Assembly (NCBI GenBank): GCA_030620925.1 | Contig: JAUXIQ010000181.1 | Location: 1-5,095 of the forward strand | Source of the DNA: JAUXIQ01 sp030620925 [NCBI: Nitrospinota bacterium] | GTDB lineage: Bacteria; JAUXIQ01 | DNA: 5,095 nt | Direction: 5' to 3' | In this document: in pieces, positions 1 through 5,091 of the stretch | Numbering within the stretch: position 1 is the stretch's first letter | Layout of the letters: every line of letters begins with the position of its first letter | Program-made: the position numbers and the translations under genes | The notes under the pieces: generated by a model | The model's input: the letters and a program-made list of their open reading frames with translations, nothing else | Databases searched by the model: none | Told to the model about the DNA's origin: nothing

Positions 1-14
1 GATAGTCTTCTGAT

Positions 15-56
15 GGGAGGTCAGGGCCGTTTCACACGCAAACGGCCCGGCCTCTC
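15..56 (+). terminator. Terminator-like hairpin of an upstream unit
   Basis: A perfect 9-bp stem, GGGCCGTTT (24-32) with AAACGGCCC (40-48), closes a 7-nt loop. It is extended outward across a small internal loop by GGGAGG (15-20) pairing with CCTCTC (51-56), including one G:T pair. The following TTAACTT is only moderately T-rich, so this is a plausible but not textbook rho-independent terminator. It lies before the promoter at 119-147, which fits the end of a transcription unit that starts outside the window. A protein-binding or bidirectional hairpin is the alternative. Confidence 0.5.
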
Positions 57-85
57 TTAACTTATCATAAGCAGGGGTGGCGGGT

Positions 86-114
86 GTTTAGATTACATCA
101 ACTCCTGATCAAAC
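86..114. repeat. Imperfect inverted repeat upstream of the operon promoter
   Basis: GTTTAGAT (86-93) and ATCAAAC (108-114) are reverse complements apart from one extra A, with 14 nt between them. The repeat ends 4 nt before the proposed -35 box at 119, a position where an activator or repressor could bind. It matches no operator that I recognise, and a seven-base imperfect match can arise by chance. Confidence 0.2.
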
Positions 115-118
115 TGCC

Positions 119-147
119 TTGAATGTCATAACCGTCTGGTGTAAAAT
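119..147 (+). promoter_or_regulatory. Sigma-70-type promoter of the MaoC-nadC-birA-coaX run
   Basis: TTGAAT (119-124) and TAAAAT (142-147) match the -35 and -10 consensus at 4/6 and 5/6 positions and are separated by exactly 17 nt. Transcription would start near 154, giving a leader of about 40 nt before the ATG at 195. It is the best promoter I can see on the plus strand, and the later intergenic gaps contain nothing comparable. This suggests that all five plus-strand genes can be read from it. Confidence 0.6.
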
Positions 148-180
148 TGGCTCTCACATCCATCATTTCGCAAGCCTCAA

Positions 181-188
181 AAGGAGAG
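181..188 (+). promoter_or_regulatory. Ribosome binding site fixing the first MaoC start
   Basis: AAGGAGAG lies 6 nt before the ATG at 195. The reading frame stays open upstream to a TTG at 147, but that codon overlaps the proposed -10 box and has no Shine-Dalgarno sequence. ATG 195 is therefore preferred. Confidence 0.8.
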
Positions 189-194
189 ACGATC

Positions 195-755
195 ATGGCT
201 GCATTGGATCTGGATAGATACCTTAAAACCGAGAAGCAGAAGGCTTTTGAATACGACTTCTGCAAGGACGCCGAGAGTTATGAGGTCTGGGAAGAGATAG
301 TCATCGGCGAGGAATACGAATCGGCGCAGACTTTCGAGATCAAAAAAGAGGACATGCTTTCATATGCCGAGGGGGTGCTGGACCCAAACCCCCTCTTCAA
401 CGACGAAGCGCTCGCCGGAAAATCGGCCTTCGGCCACCTCGTTCCCCATCCCCTCTTCTGCGTGCTCATCGCTTTCTGGTGCATAGAGAAGGGTCGTGGC
501 TCCTGGATTCGCAGCCTGGGTGCCATGAACCCGGGACAGCGTATAGCGCTCTACGAGCCTTTCGAAGTGGGAGAGGTCATCAGCGTAAAACAGAAATCAT
601 ACGATAAATGGATAAAGCGCAATAAACATTACGTCACCTACCAGCTCGATTACTACAACCAGAAGGGCGCACGTAAAGCCACCTGGTGGCTGACGCTCAT
701 TATACCCCGCACCAGGAAAGAACTGCTCGAATACGCCGCCATGGGGCGTTCTTAA
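195..755 (+). CDS. MaoC-like dehydratase N-terminal-type hotdog protein, HadA-like non-catalytic subunit
   Basis: This 186-residue protein has the layout of the MaoC_dehydrat_N / FAS1-DH hotdog family. An N-terminal stretch leads into the long 'hot-dog' helix and overhanging segment (about residues 51-95). A G-A-M-N-P-G-Q-R motif (109-116), an E-P-F-E-V-G-E turn (121-127) and paired beta strands (about 128-170) follow. Family enzymes use D-x-N-P-x-H for hydration of an enoyl thioester or dehydration of a 3-hydroxyacyl thioester. Here the motif reads D63-P-N65-P-L-F68, so the catalytic His is Phe. Known heterodimers such as mycobacterial HadAB pair a degenerate subunit, which shapes the acyl pocket, with a catalytic one, and the next gene, 14 nt downstream, is catalytic. 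I infer that this is the non-catalytic, acyl-binding subunit of a cytoplasmic heteromeric (R)-3-hydroxyacyl-ACP or -CoA dehydratase or enoyl hydratase. Whether the carrier is ACP or CoA, and the chain specificity, cannot be told from the sequence. Confidence 0.8.
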   Translation: MAALDLDRYLKTEKQKAFEYDFCKDAESYEVWEEIVIGEEYESAQTFEIKKEDMLSYAEGVLDPNPLFNDEALAGKSAFGHLVPHPLFCVLIAFWCIEKGRGSWIRSLGAMNPGQRIALYEPFEVGEVISVKQKSYDKWIKRNKHYVTYQLDYYNQKGARKATWWLTLIIPRTRKELLEYAAMGRS

Positions 756-756
756 T

Positions 757-763
757 AGGAGAG
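757..763 (+). promoter_or_regulatory. Ribosome binding site fixing the second MaoC start
   Basis: AGGAGAG begins 1 nt after the stop of the first MaoC gene and sits 6 nt before GTG 770. An in-frame ATG at 686 would force an 84-nt overlap into the preceding gene and add residues foreign to the family, so GTG 770 is preferred. Confidence 0.8.
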
Positions 764-769
764 AACAAA

Positions 770-1207
770 GTGACGGAGAAACTGACTTTCGACAGCGTCT
801 ATCTGGGATACGAACTGCCCGAGGTGGTGCGTACCGTGGACCAGGAGAGCTTCAACATCAACGCCGCCGCTTCCCTGGACTACAACCCCGTGCACGTCAA
901 TCCCGAATGGTGCCGGCGCTCAGGGGTCTTCGGCACCGGTGCCACGGTGGCCCACGGCATGATGACCATGTCCTTCATGGCCACCATGCTGTCCGACTGG
1001 GTTTACGCCGCTGGAGGCTGGATCGACGACATGGACACCAAGTTCGTGAAGCCGGTGATAGCGGGGAGCACGGTTACCTGCAGCGGAGTAGTCGTAGAGC
1101 TGCACCCCATCGGGAAGGGCAAAAACTTCGTGGTGGTGGACATGAATGCGGTGAACCAGGAAGGCGCCACCCTGGCAGTGGGCAAAGCCAGGGTAACCCT
1201 TCCCTGA
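770..1207 (+). CDS. MaoC-family hotdog dehydratase/enoyl hydratase, HadB-like catalytic subunit
   Basis: This protein has 145 residues from a GTG start, about the size of single-hotdog MaoC proteins and mycobacterial HadB. The hydratase-2 motif is intact: D37-Y-N39-P40-V-H42, the catalytic Asp-His pair, followed by V-N-P-E-W and the conserved G-A-T-V-A-H-G-M-M segment (57-65). The strand K-F-V-K-P-V-I-A-G (91-99), typical of the fold, follows. The usual Gly before the catalytic Asp is Leu36. Family enzymes catalyse reversible hydration of trans-2-enoyl thioesters to (R)-3-hydroxyacyl thioesters in the cytoplasm. The gene starts 14 nt after its degenerate paralogue, so a 1:1 heterodimer made by coupled translation is likely (inference). 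Possible roles are fatty-acid or mycolate-like elongation, or breakdown of CoA esters. No ketoreductase, enoyl reductase or acyl-CoA dehydrogenase lies nearby to decide. nadC follows after 29 nt. Confidence 0.85.
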   Translation: MTEKLTFDSVYLGYELPEVVRTVDQESFNINAAASLDYNPVHVNPEWCRRSGVFGTGATVAHGMMTMSFMATMLSDWVYAAGGWIDDMDTKFVKPVIAGSTVTCSGVVVELHPIGKGKNFVVVDMNAVNQEGATLAVGKARVTLP

Positions 1208-1236
1208 TGCGCCGCCCTTTTCCTGGGACATGAGAA

Positions 1237-2082
1237 ATGCCGAATATACTGCTCATCAAGGAGATTGTAAAGAAAGCCCTGGAGGAAGACCTGGCCGGTG
1301 GGGACGTAACTACCGAGGCGATGATACCGCCCGACCTTGGCGGCCAGGGCGTTATTAAAGCCAGGGAGGAGCTGTTCCTGGCGGGCCTGGAGGTGGCCCG
1401 AGAGGTTTTCGCCGCGCTGGACCCGGACATCTCTTTCCGGCCGGAGCACGAAGACGGGGACGAATTAAAGGAAGGTGAGGTGGTTGCCACCCTTTCGGGC
1501 CGGGCACGGACCCTGCTGACAGGGGAGCGGGTGGCTCTCAATTTCGTGCAGCGTCTCTCCGGAGTGGCCACGCTCACCAGGCGATTCGTGAACCTTGTCC
1601 AGGGCACCAAAGCGACAATCGTGGACACCCGCAAGACCACCCCCGGTCTGCGGGCACTGGAAAAGTATGCAGTGCGCGTGGGGGGCGGGCAAAATCACAG
1701 GCACGGCCTATACGATATGTATCTCATAAAAGACAATCACATCGCCACGGTGGGGAGCATCAAGGAAGCCGTGGGAAGGGCGCGGCGGGCGGCCTCGCTG
1801 GCGGCCAAGATAGAGGTGGAGACGAAAACTCTACAGGAGGTGAAAGAAGCCCTGGAGGCTGAAGCGGACGTTATCATGCTGGACAACATGTCCCTCCAGG
1901 AGATGGAAGAGGCGGTGGCTGTCGTTAAAGGCTGGGCGCTGGTGGAGGCTTCCGGTGGAATCAACCTGGAAAACGTCCGCTCCATCGCCGAAACGGGTGT
2001 AGACTTTATCTCCGTGGGAGGCCTGACTCACTCGGCAAGGGCCGTGGATTTGAGTATGGATATCACTCCCGTCGAAGATTGA
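1237..2082 (+). CDS. nadC: Nicotinate-nucleotide pyrophosphorylase (carboxylating), quinolinate phosphoribosyltransferase
   Basis: NadC converts quinolinate and PRPP to nicotinate mononucleotide, CO2 and PPi, the committed step that feeds de novo NAD synthesis in the cytoplasm. The 281-residue length is normal for the family. The N-terminal sandwich domain (about 1-108) contains E-D-L-x-x-G-D-V-T-T (17-26) and G-E-R-V-A-L-N-F-x-Q-R-L-S-G (97-109). The barrel domain contains D-T-R-K-T-T-P-G-L-R (130-139), G-G-G-x-N-H-R-x-G-L-x-D (149-160), the I-K-D-N-H lysine segment (164-168), I-E-V-E-T (192-196), L-D-N (215-217) and E-A-S-G-G-I (237-242). These supply the quinolinate- and PRPP-binding Arg, His, Lys, Glu and Asp residues. 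The ATG at 1237 has only a weak GGGA (1225-1228) in front, so translation may depend on ribosomes arriving from the MaoC gene 29 nt upstream. nadA and nadB are not in the window. Confidence 0.97.
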   Translation: MPNILLIKEIVKKALEEDLAGGDVTTEAMIPPDLGGQGVIKAREELFLAGLEVAREVFAALDPDISFRPEHEDGDELKEGEVVATLSGRARTLLTGERVALNFVQRLSGVATLTRRFVNLVQGTKATIVDTRKTTPGLRALEKYAVRVGGGQNHRHGLYDMYLIKDNHIATVGSIKEAVGRARRAASLAAKIEVETKTLQEVKEALEAEADVIMLDNMSLQEMEEAVAVVKGWALVEASGGINLENVRSIAETGVDFISVGGLTHSARAVDLSMDITPVED

Positions 2083-2155
2083 AACAGAGCTTCTACCCTG
2101 ACCGTGTATAACTGACTGCGACCACTGGTGGCGTTGACCATAAAGGAAATAAAGT

Positions 2156-2953
2156 ATGGCTGGTTCGGATTGGGACGAAAAAAAGATCAAGGAGGGCCTG
2201 AACACTGAAGTGGTGGGAACCAGGTTCGAGATTTTTCAGGAAATAGACTCCACCAATCATCATGCTATGGAGCTGGCTTCCGGCGGCGTTGAAGAGGGTA
2301 CCGTCGTCCTGGCGGAATGGCAGACAGAGGGCCGCGGCCGTCTGGGCAGGGAGTGGGTTTCCCCGTCCGGGGTGGGCATCTATGTCACCGTTATCCTTCA
2401 CCCCGAAGGCGGCATCGCTCAACTGCCCAAATATACGCTGCTGGCGGGAGTCGCCGTAGCGGAAGCAGTGAGGGAAGTGGCCGGTCTTCCTGCGGAGATA
2501 AAGTGGCCCAACGATGTGTTGATCGACGGTAAAAAGTTTTGCGGCATCCTGGAGGAATCTTTCGTCTCGGGGAGCAAGATCAAATACGTGATCATCGGCA
2601 TAGGGATTAACGTTAACACCGATCCCGCCGATCTGCCCGTCACACCGAGGGGCGCCCCCACCTCGCTCAAGGCCGAAAAGGGGGAGCACGTAGACCGTGT
2701 GGAGCTGCTCCGGTCGGTGCTGCAGAAGCTGGACACGGGTTACACGGAGATACGGACAGGCAATGGGGAAAACATCATACATAAATGGCGGGGGCTCTCG
2801 GCCACGCTGGGGCATAAGGTACGGGTGGAGCTATCAGGCGGCACGCTGGAGGGCCAGGCTGTTGACATCGACGATGACGGGGGCCTCCTCATTTCCGCAG
2901 AAGGCGGGATGCAAAAGGTGACGGCGGGTGATATAATCATTGTGAACAGTTAA
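2156..2953 (+). CDS. birA: Biotin-[acetyl-CoA-carboxylase] ligase, monofunctional (no HTH domain)
   Basis: This enzyme activates biotin with ATP to biotinyl-5'-AMP and transfers it to the lysine of biotin carrier domains such as the acetyl-CoA or pyruvate carboxylase BCCP. The 265 residues contain D-S-T-N (31-34), the biotinyl-AMP loop G-R-G-R-L-G-R-E-W (59-67), K-W-P-N-D-V (116-121) with the biotin-contacting lysine region G-K-K-x-C-G-I-L-x-E (125-134), and G-I-G-I-N-V-N (148-154). A small C-terminal SH3-like domain (about 215-265) contains D-D-D-G-G-L-L. The protein begins where the catalytic domain begins. The roughly 60-residue winged-helix DNA-binding region of bifunctional BirA is absent, and the 73-nt gap after nadC is too short to encode it. 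It is therefore a class I ligase, not a biotin-operon repressor. AAAGGA (2142-2147) precedes the ATG at a good distance. coaX follows after 29 nt. Confidence 0.96.
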   Translation: MAGSDWDEKKIKEGLNTEVVGTRFEIFQEIDSTNHHAMELASGGVEEGTVVLAEWQTEGRGRLGREWVSPSGVGIYVTVILHPEGGIAQLPKYTLLAGVAVAEAVREVAGLPAEIKWPNDVLIDGKKFCGILEESFVSGSKIKYVIIGIGINVNTDPADLPVTPRGAPTSLKAEKGEHVDRVELLRSVLQKLDTGYTEIRTGNGENIIHKWRGLSATLGHKVRVELSGGTLEGQAVDIDDDGGLLISAEGGMQKVTAGDIIIVNS

Positions 2954-2970
2954 GCGAGGAGAAGGTGAAC

Positions 2971-2975
2971 GGAGG
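2971..2975 (+). promoter_or_regulatory. Ribosome binding site choosing the coaX start
   Basis: GGAGG lies 7 nt before ATG 2983, the ideal spacing. An upstream in-frame GTG at 2965 has its own GAGGAG (2956-2961) but only 3 nt of spacing. ATG 2983 is therefore preferred. The GTG would add six residues, which family proteins do not need. Confidence 0.65.
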
Positions 2976-2982
2976 GGACCGA

Positions 2983-3786
2983 ATGAAAGCTAAAAGGGAG
3001 AGGAAAGAACACCTGCTGGTAATGGACGTGGGCAACACCCAGACCGTCCTGGGCCTCTACCGAAACGACGAGCTGGTAATAGACTGGCGGGTGGGTACCC
3101 ACCGGCACTATACCGCCGATGAATATACCATTATCCTCAAGGACCTCTTTCGCCTAACGCCCAAAGGCAAGATCGCCGGACTTGACGGCGTTGCCATATC
3201 CTGCGTGGTCCCGCCCCTGCTGCCGGTGATGGAAAAGCTTTTTCGCAAGTATTACGAAATAGAGCCCGTGTTGATAAACGCCGAGGTGGACAGCGGCGTC
3301 CCCCTGCTGGTGGACAACCCCTCGGAGGTGGGCGCAGACCGGATAGTAAACGCAGTGGCCGGCTTCAGCAAATACGGAGGCCCGCTGATCATCGTCGATT
3401 TCGGCACTGCCAACACCTTCGACGTAATATCCAAAAACGGGGAGTTCCTGGGCGGAGCCATCACACCGGGCATGTCCATTTCCCTGGAGGCGCTGTTCCA
3501 GCAGACGGCGATGCTGCCCAAGGTGGAGCTGGTGAGGCCGAAAAACGTTATCGGCAAGAACACCATCTCCAACATGCAGGCGGGCATCTATTACGGCTAC
3601 GTGGGAATGGTGGACGGGATAGTTAAGCGGATGAAGACGGAGATGCAGGAAGAAGCAACGGTGGTGGCCACCGGCGGGTTCTCCTCCCTGCTGGCCCCCG
3701 AATCGGAGACCATCGACCACGTGGACCCCTACCTCACTTTAGAGGGGCTGCGCATAATCTACCGGAGGCTCACGGGCCAATCGTAG
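2983..3786 (+). CDS. coaX: Type III pantothenate kinase
   Basis: CoaX phosphorylates pantothenate with ATP to 4'-phosphopantothenate, the first step of CoA synthesis. Known type III enzymes need a monovalent cation such as K+ and are not feedback-inhibited by CoA. The 267 residues carry the ASKHA-fold signatures: M-D-V-G-N-T (14-19) for phosphate binding, G-A-D-R (117-120) with the catalytic Asp119, D-F-G-T-A-N-T-F-D (139-147), G-G-A-I-T-P-G (157-163), and A-T-G-G-F near 229-233. The protein normally starts almost directly at the first strand. Here about ten mostly charged residues (M-K-A-K-R-E-R-K-E-H) precede it, a short tail of unknown meaning. It is the last gene of the plus-strand run. 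Its stop lies 21 nt from the stop of the convergent MBL gene, with no clear terminator between. The nadC-birA-coaX order is a recognised cofactor cluster in several Gram-positive anaerobes. Confidence 0.96.
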   Translation: MKAKRERKEHLLVMDVGNTQTVLGLYRNDELVIDWRVGTHRHYTADEYTIILKDLFRLTPKGKIAGLDGVAISCVVPPLLPVMEKLFRKYYEIEPVLINAEVDSGVPLLVDNPSEVGADRIVNAVAGFSKYGGPLIIVDFGTANTFDVISKNGEFLGGAITPGMSISLEALFQQTAMLPKVELVRPKNVIGKNTISNMQAGIYYGYVGMVDGIVKRMKTEMQEEATVVATGGFSSLLAPESETIDHVDPYLTLEGLRIIYRRLTGQS

Positions 3787-3807
3787 GAGATTTTGAGGGG
3801 CGGAGCG

Positions 3808-4626
3808 TCAAACCTTCTGCCACAGGTTGTTGACGTTCATTTCCCGCAACCAATCCTCCATCCCCTGCAGACCTTGCCCCATGGGGTATTCTTTTTTAAG
3901 ACCCAGACCTTTAGCCGCCTCTTCAAGAGTCAGCCCTTTACCCTTAGCCTCCCTCACCGCGCCCAACCAGTCGTGGATGACGGCGGCCTGTTCCTCAAGA
4001 TAACCTTTGTCGCACACCTCTCCGTGCCCGGGGACAATCACGTCCACATCAAGCTCCCCTATCCTCTTCAACGACTCCAGCCAAGCCTCCGGCTCGGCCT
4101 CGTGAAGGAAGGTCTGCACCCGATGGAAGACATTGTCCCCGGTGAAGACCACCCGCTCCCCGGGGATATAAACGCACACTTCCATGGGCGTATGCCCGGG
4201 GAGGTGCATGAGGTGAAACATCTGCTCGCCGACCCGCAGAGTCATGCCGCTCGAAAAAGTTATCTCCGGCGGGTGAGGCGCATATCCGTGCAGAAGCCAG
4301 AGGCTGTCCGGGTCGGCCTGGCTTATGCGTTCCCTGAGCTCCTGGAGAGTGGGGAAACCGTCGTCCATCCGTTCCCTCACCCCCTGTTGTGAGATTACTG
4401 AGGCCCCGGGGAAATAAAAGTTCCCCATGACGTGGTCCAGGTGAGGCTCAGTGTTGATGATGTATAAGGGTTCCCCGTGCTTCATGATTTCATGGCGCCA
4501 GCGAACTGCGTCCAGAGGTATCTGAGGTGTATCGATGAGCACGACACCTTGAGAGGTGGTGACGAAACCGTGATTGCAACCCCTGGTATAAGTCTCCACG
4601 TAAACATTTTCGCTTACCTGTTGCAT
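3808..4626 (-). CDS. Metallo-beta-lactamase-fold hydrolase with Glu-variant metal motif
   Basis: This is a 272-residue cytoplasmic MBL-fold protein with no signal peptide. The N-terminal half has the usual strands ending in V-V-L-I-D-T (28-33). The metal motif follows as T59-E60-P-H62-L-D64-H65, then H145 in L-P-G-H-T-P, D164 in F-T-G-D-N, and H201 in V-P-G-H-G-E. All ligands of a binuclear site are present except the first His of HxHxDH, which is Glu60. The metal could still be held by Glu, or the first site may be weaker. The C-terminal helical part (about 205-272) lies outside the core fold. The substrate is unknown. Glyoxalase II-like, lactonase-like and other thioester or ester hydrolases share this architecture, and nothing here separates them. 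GAGGGA (4630-4635) precedes the ATG. The gene lies 39 nt after the small EthD-like gene on the same strand, so the two are probably co-transcribed. Confidence 0.88.
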   Translation of the reverse strand: MQQVSENVYVETYTRGCNHGFVTTSQGVVLIDTPQIPLDAVRWRHEIMKHGEPLYIINTEPHLDHVMGNFYFPGASVISQQGVRERMDDGFPTLQELRERISQADPDSLWLLHGYAPHPPEITFSSGMTLRVGEQMFHLMHLPGHTPMEVCVYIPGERVVFTGDNVFHRVQTFLHEAEPEAWLESLKRIGELDVDVIVPGHGEVCDKGYLEEQAAVIHDWLGAVREAKGKGLTLEEAAKGLGLKKEYPMGQGLQGMEDWLREMNVNNLWQKV

Positions 4627-4665
4627 CTCTCCCTCGCTATTCCTGCATAAAGCAAGCCCGCGAAA

Positions 4666-4977
4666 CTACTTCTCTACGGGTATGTAAGTATAAACGGCCA
4701 TATTGCTGGCGTGAGGTTGATAATTATCCTGAAAGTCCTTGCCCGCTTTTGCGAACTCTTCGTCTTTCATGGCGTCCTTTATCACTTCGGCGTTCTCGAA
4801 TTCGTAGACGGCAAGATACTTAGGCGACCCCTTCAAAGTTTTATAGCGCTTGCCGCTCACGAACCCTTTCACGGCCAGAATCTCAGGGATGTGTTTATTG
4901 TTGTACCATTCGTTGAATTCGTCTTCTTTTTCCGCGGCCATATCCATCTGCACAATGAGTAACGGTCTCTCGCTCAT
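4666..4977 (-). CDS. Small dimeric alpha/beta-barrel (EthD/ABM-like) protein
   Basis: This protein has 103 residues. Its pattern is a first beta strand (L-L-I-V-Q-M-D-M, 6-13), a helix carrying E-F-N-E-W-Y-N-N-K-H-I-P-E (about 20-32), a turn V-K-G-F (36-39), then R-Y-K and Y-L-A-V-Y-E-F strands, and a second helix before the last strand near residue 95. This is the ferredoxin-like dimeric alpha/beta-barrel layout of EthD, antibiotic-biosynthesis monooxygenase and related proteins. The W-Y-x-x-x-H-I-P-E motif is typical of the EthD-like branch. Members serve as small oxygenases, isomerases, dehydratases or partner proteins, so no reaction can be assigned. AAGGGGG (4984-4990) sits 6 nt before the ATG. 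The MBL hydrolase gene follows after 39 nt and may act on the same compound (inference). Base composition looks somewhat more AT-rich than the plus-strand genes. Confidence 0.75.
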   Translation of the reverse strand: MSERPLLIVQMDMAAEKEDEFNEWYNNKHIPEILAVKGFVSGKRYKTLKGSPKYLAVYEFENAEVIKDAMKDEEFAKAGKDFQDNYQPHASNMAVYTYIPVEK

Positions 4978-5010
4978 CTCGTACCCCCTTCCCTTTCAGT
5001 TAGCTTTTTT

Positions 5011-5091
5011 TAAGTGGCATTAGACTGTATTAATCGACACCTCAATTGACGGTTCACATCCGCTTCACCCTGTACAGTCTAAAGCCGATTA
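5011..5091. repeat. Imperfect inverted repeat with 19-nt arms
   Basis: The left arm TAAGTGGCATTAGACTGTA (5011-5029) matches the reverse complement of the right arm TACAGTCTAAAGCCGATTA (5073-5091) at 16 of 19 positions. The inner 10 bases match perfectly, and 43 nt separate the arms. The repeat lies 34 nt upstream of the start codon of the minus-strand EthD-like gene. It is not a terminator, because no T-run follows on either strand; the T-run at 5005-5011 is on the wrong side. It could be a paired operator, a leader-RNA structure, or a small mobile element, since both outer ends carry TA, the target duplication of IS630/Tc1-type elements. The 118 nt from 4978 to the window end hold no ORF. 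Confidence 0.55.

Noticed and set aside
2-13. Possible last codons of an upstream gene ending in TGA at 11-13
   Set aside because: Three codons cannot support a gene call, although the position before the terminator hairpin would fit.
147-194. TTG at 147 as the start of the first MaoC gene
   Set aside because: It overlaps the -10 box, has no Shine-Dalgarno sequence, and ATG 195 has AAGGAGAG 6 nt upstream.
1074-1640. Minus-strand open frames across the MaoC2/nadC junction
   Set aside because: They run antisense through conserved nadC coding sequence, are rich in Arg and Ser, and lack a ribosome binding site or domain signature.
2079-2112. Possible promoter in front of birA (TTGAAA ... TATAAC)
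   Set aside because: Both boxes are decent, but the 22-nt spacing is too long for a sigma-70 promoter, and no good -35 lies 16-18 nt from TATAAC.
2093-2815. Long minus-strand open frame of 240 codons antisense to birA
   Set aside because: It is the shadow of a well-supported birA gene in GC-rich DNA. Its translation is low-complexity and rich in His, Arg and Pro, with no recognisable domain.
3793-4392. Plus-strand open frame of 199 codons antisense to the MBL gene
   Set aside because: The minus-strand protein has clear MBL motifs, and the plus-strand translation shows no family features.
5046-5078. Possible outward-facing promoter starting with TTGACG
   Set aside because: No convincing -10 lies 16-18 nt downstream; TACAGT is 21 nt away and lies in the inverted-repeat arm.
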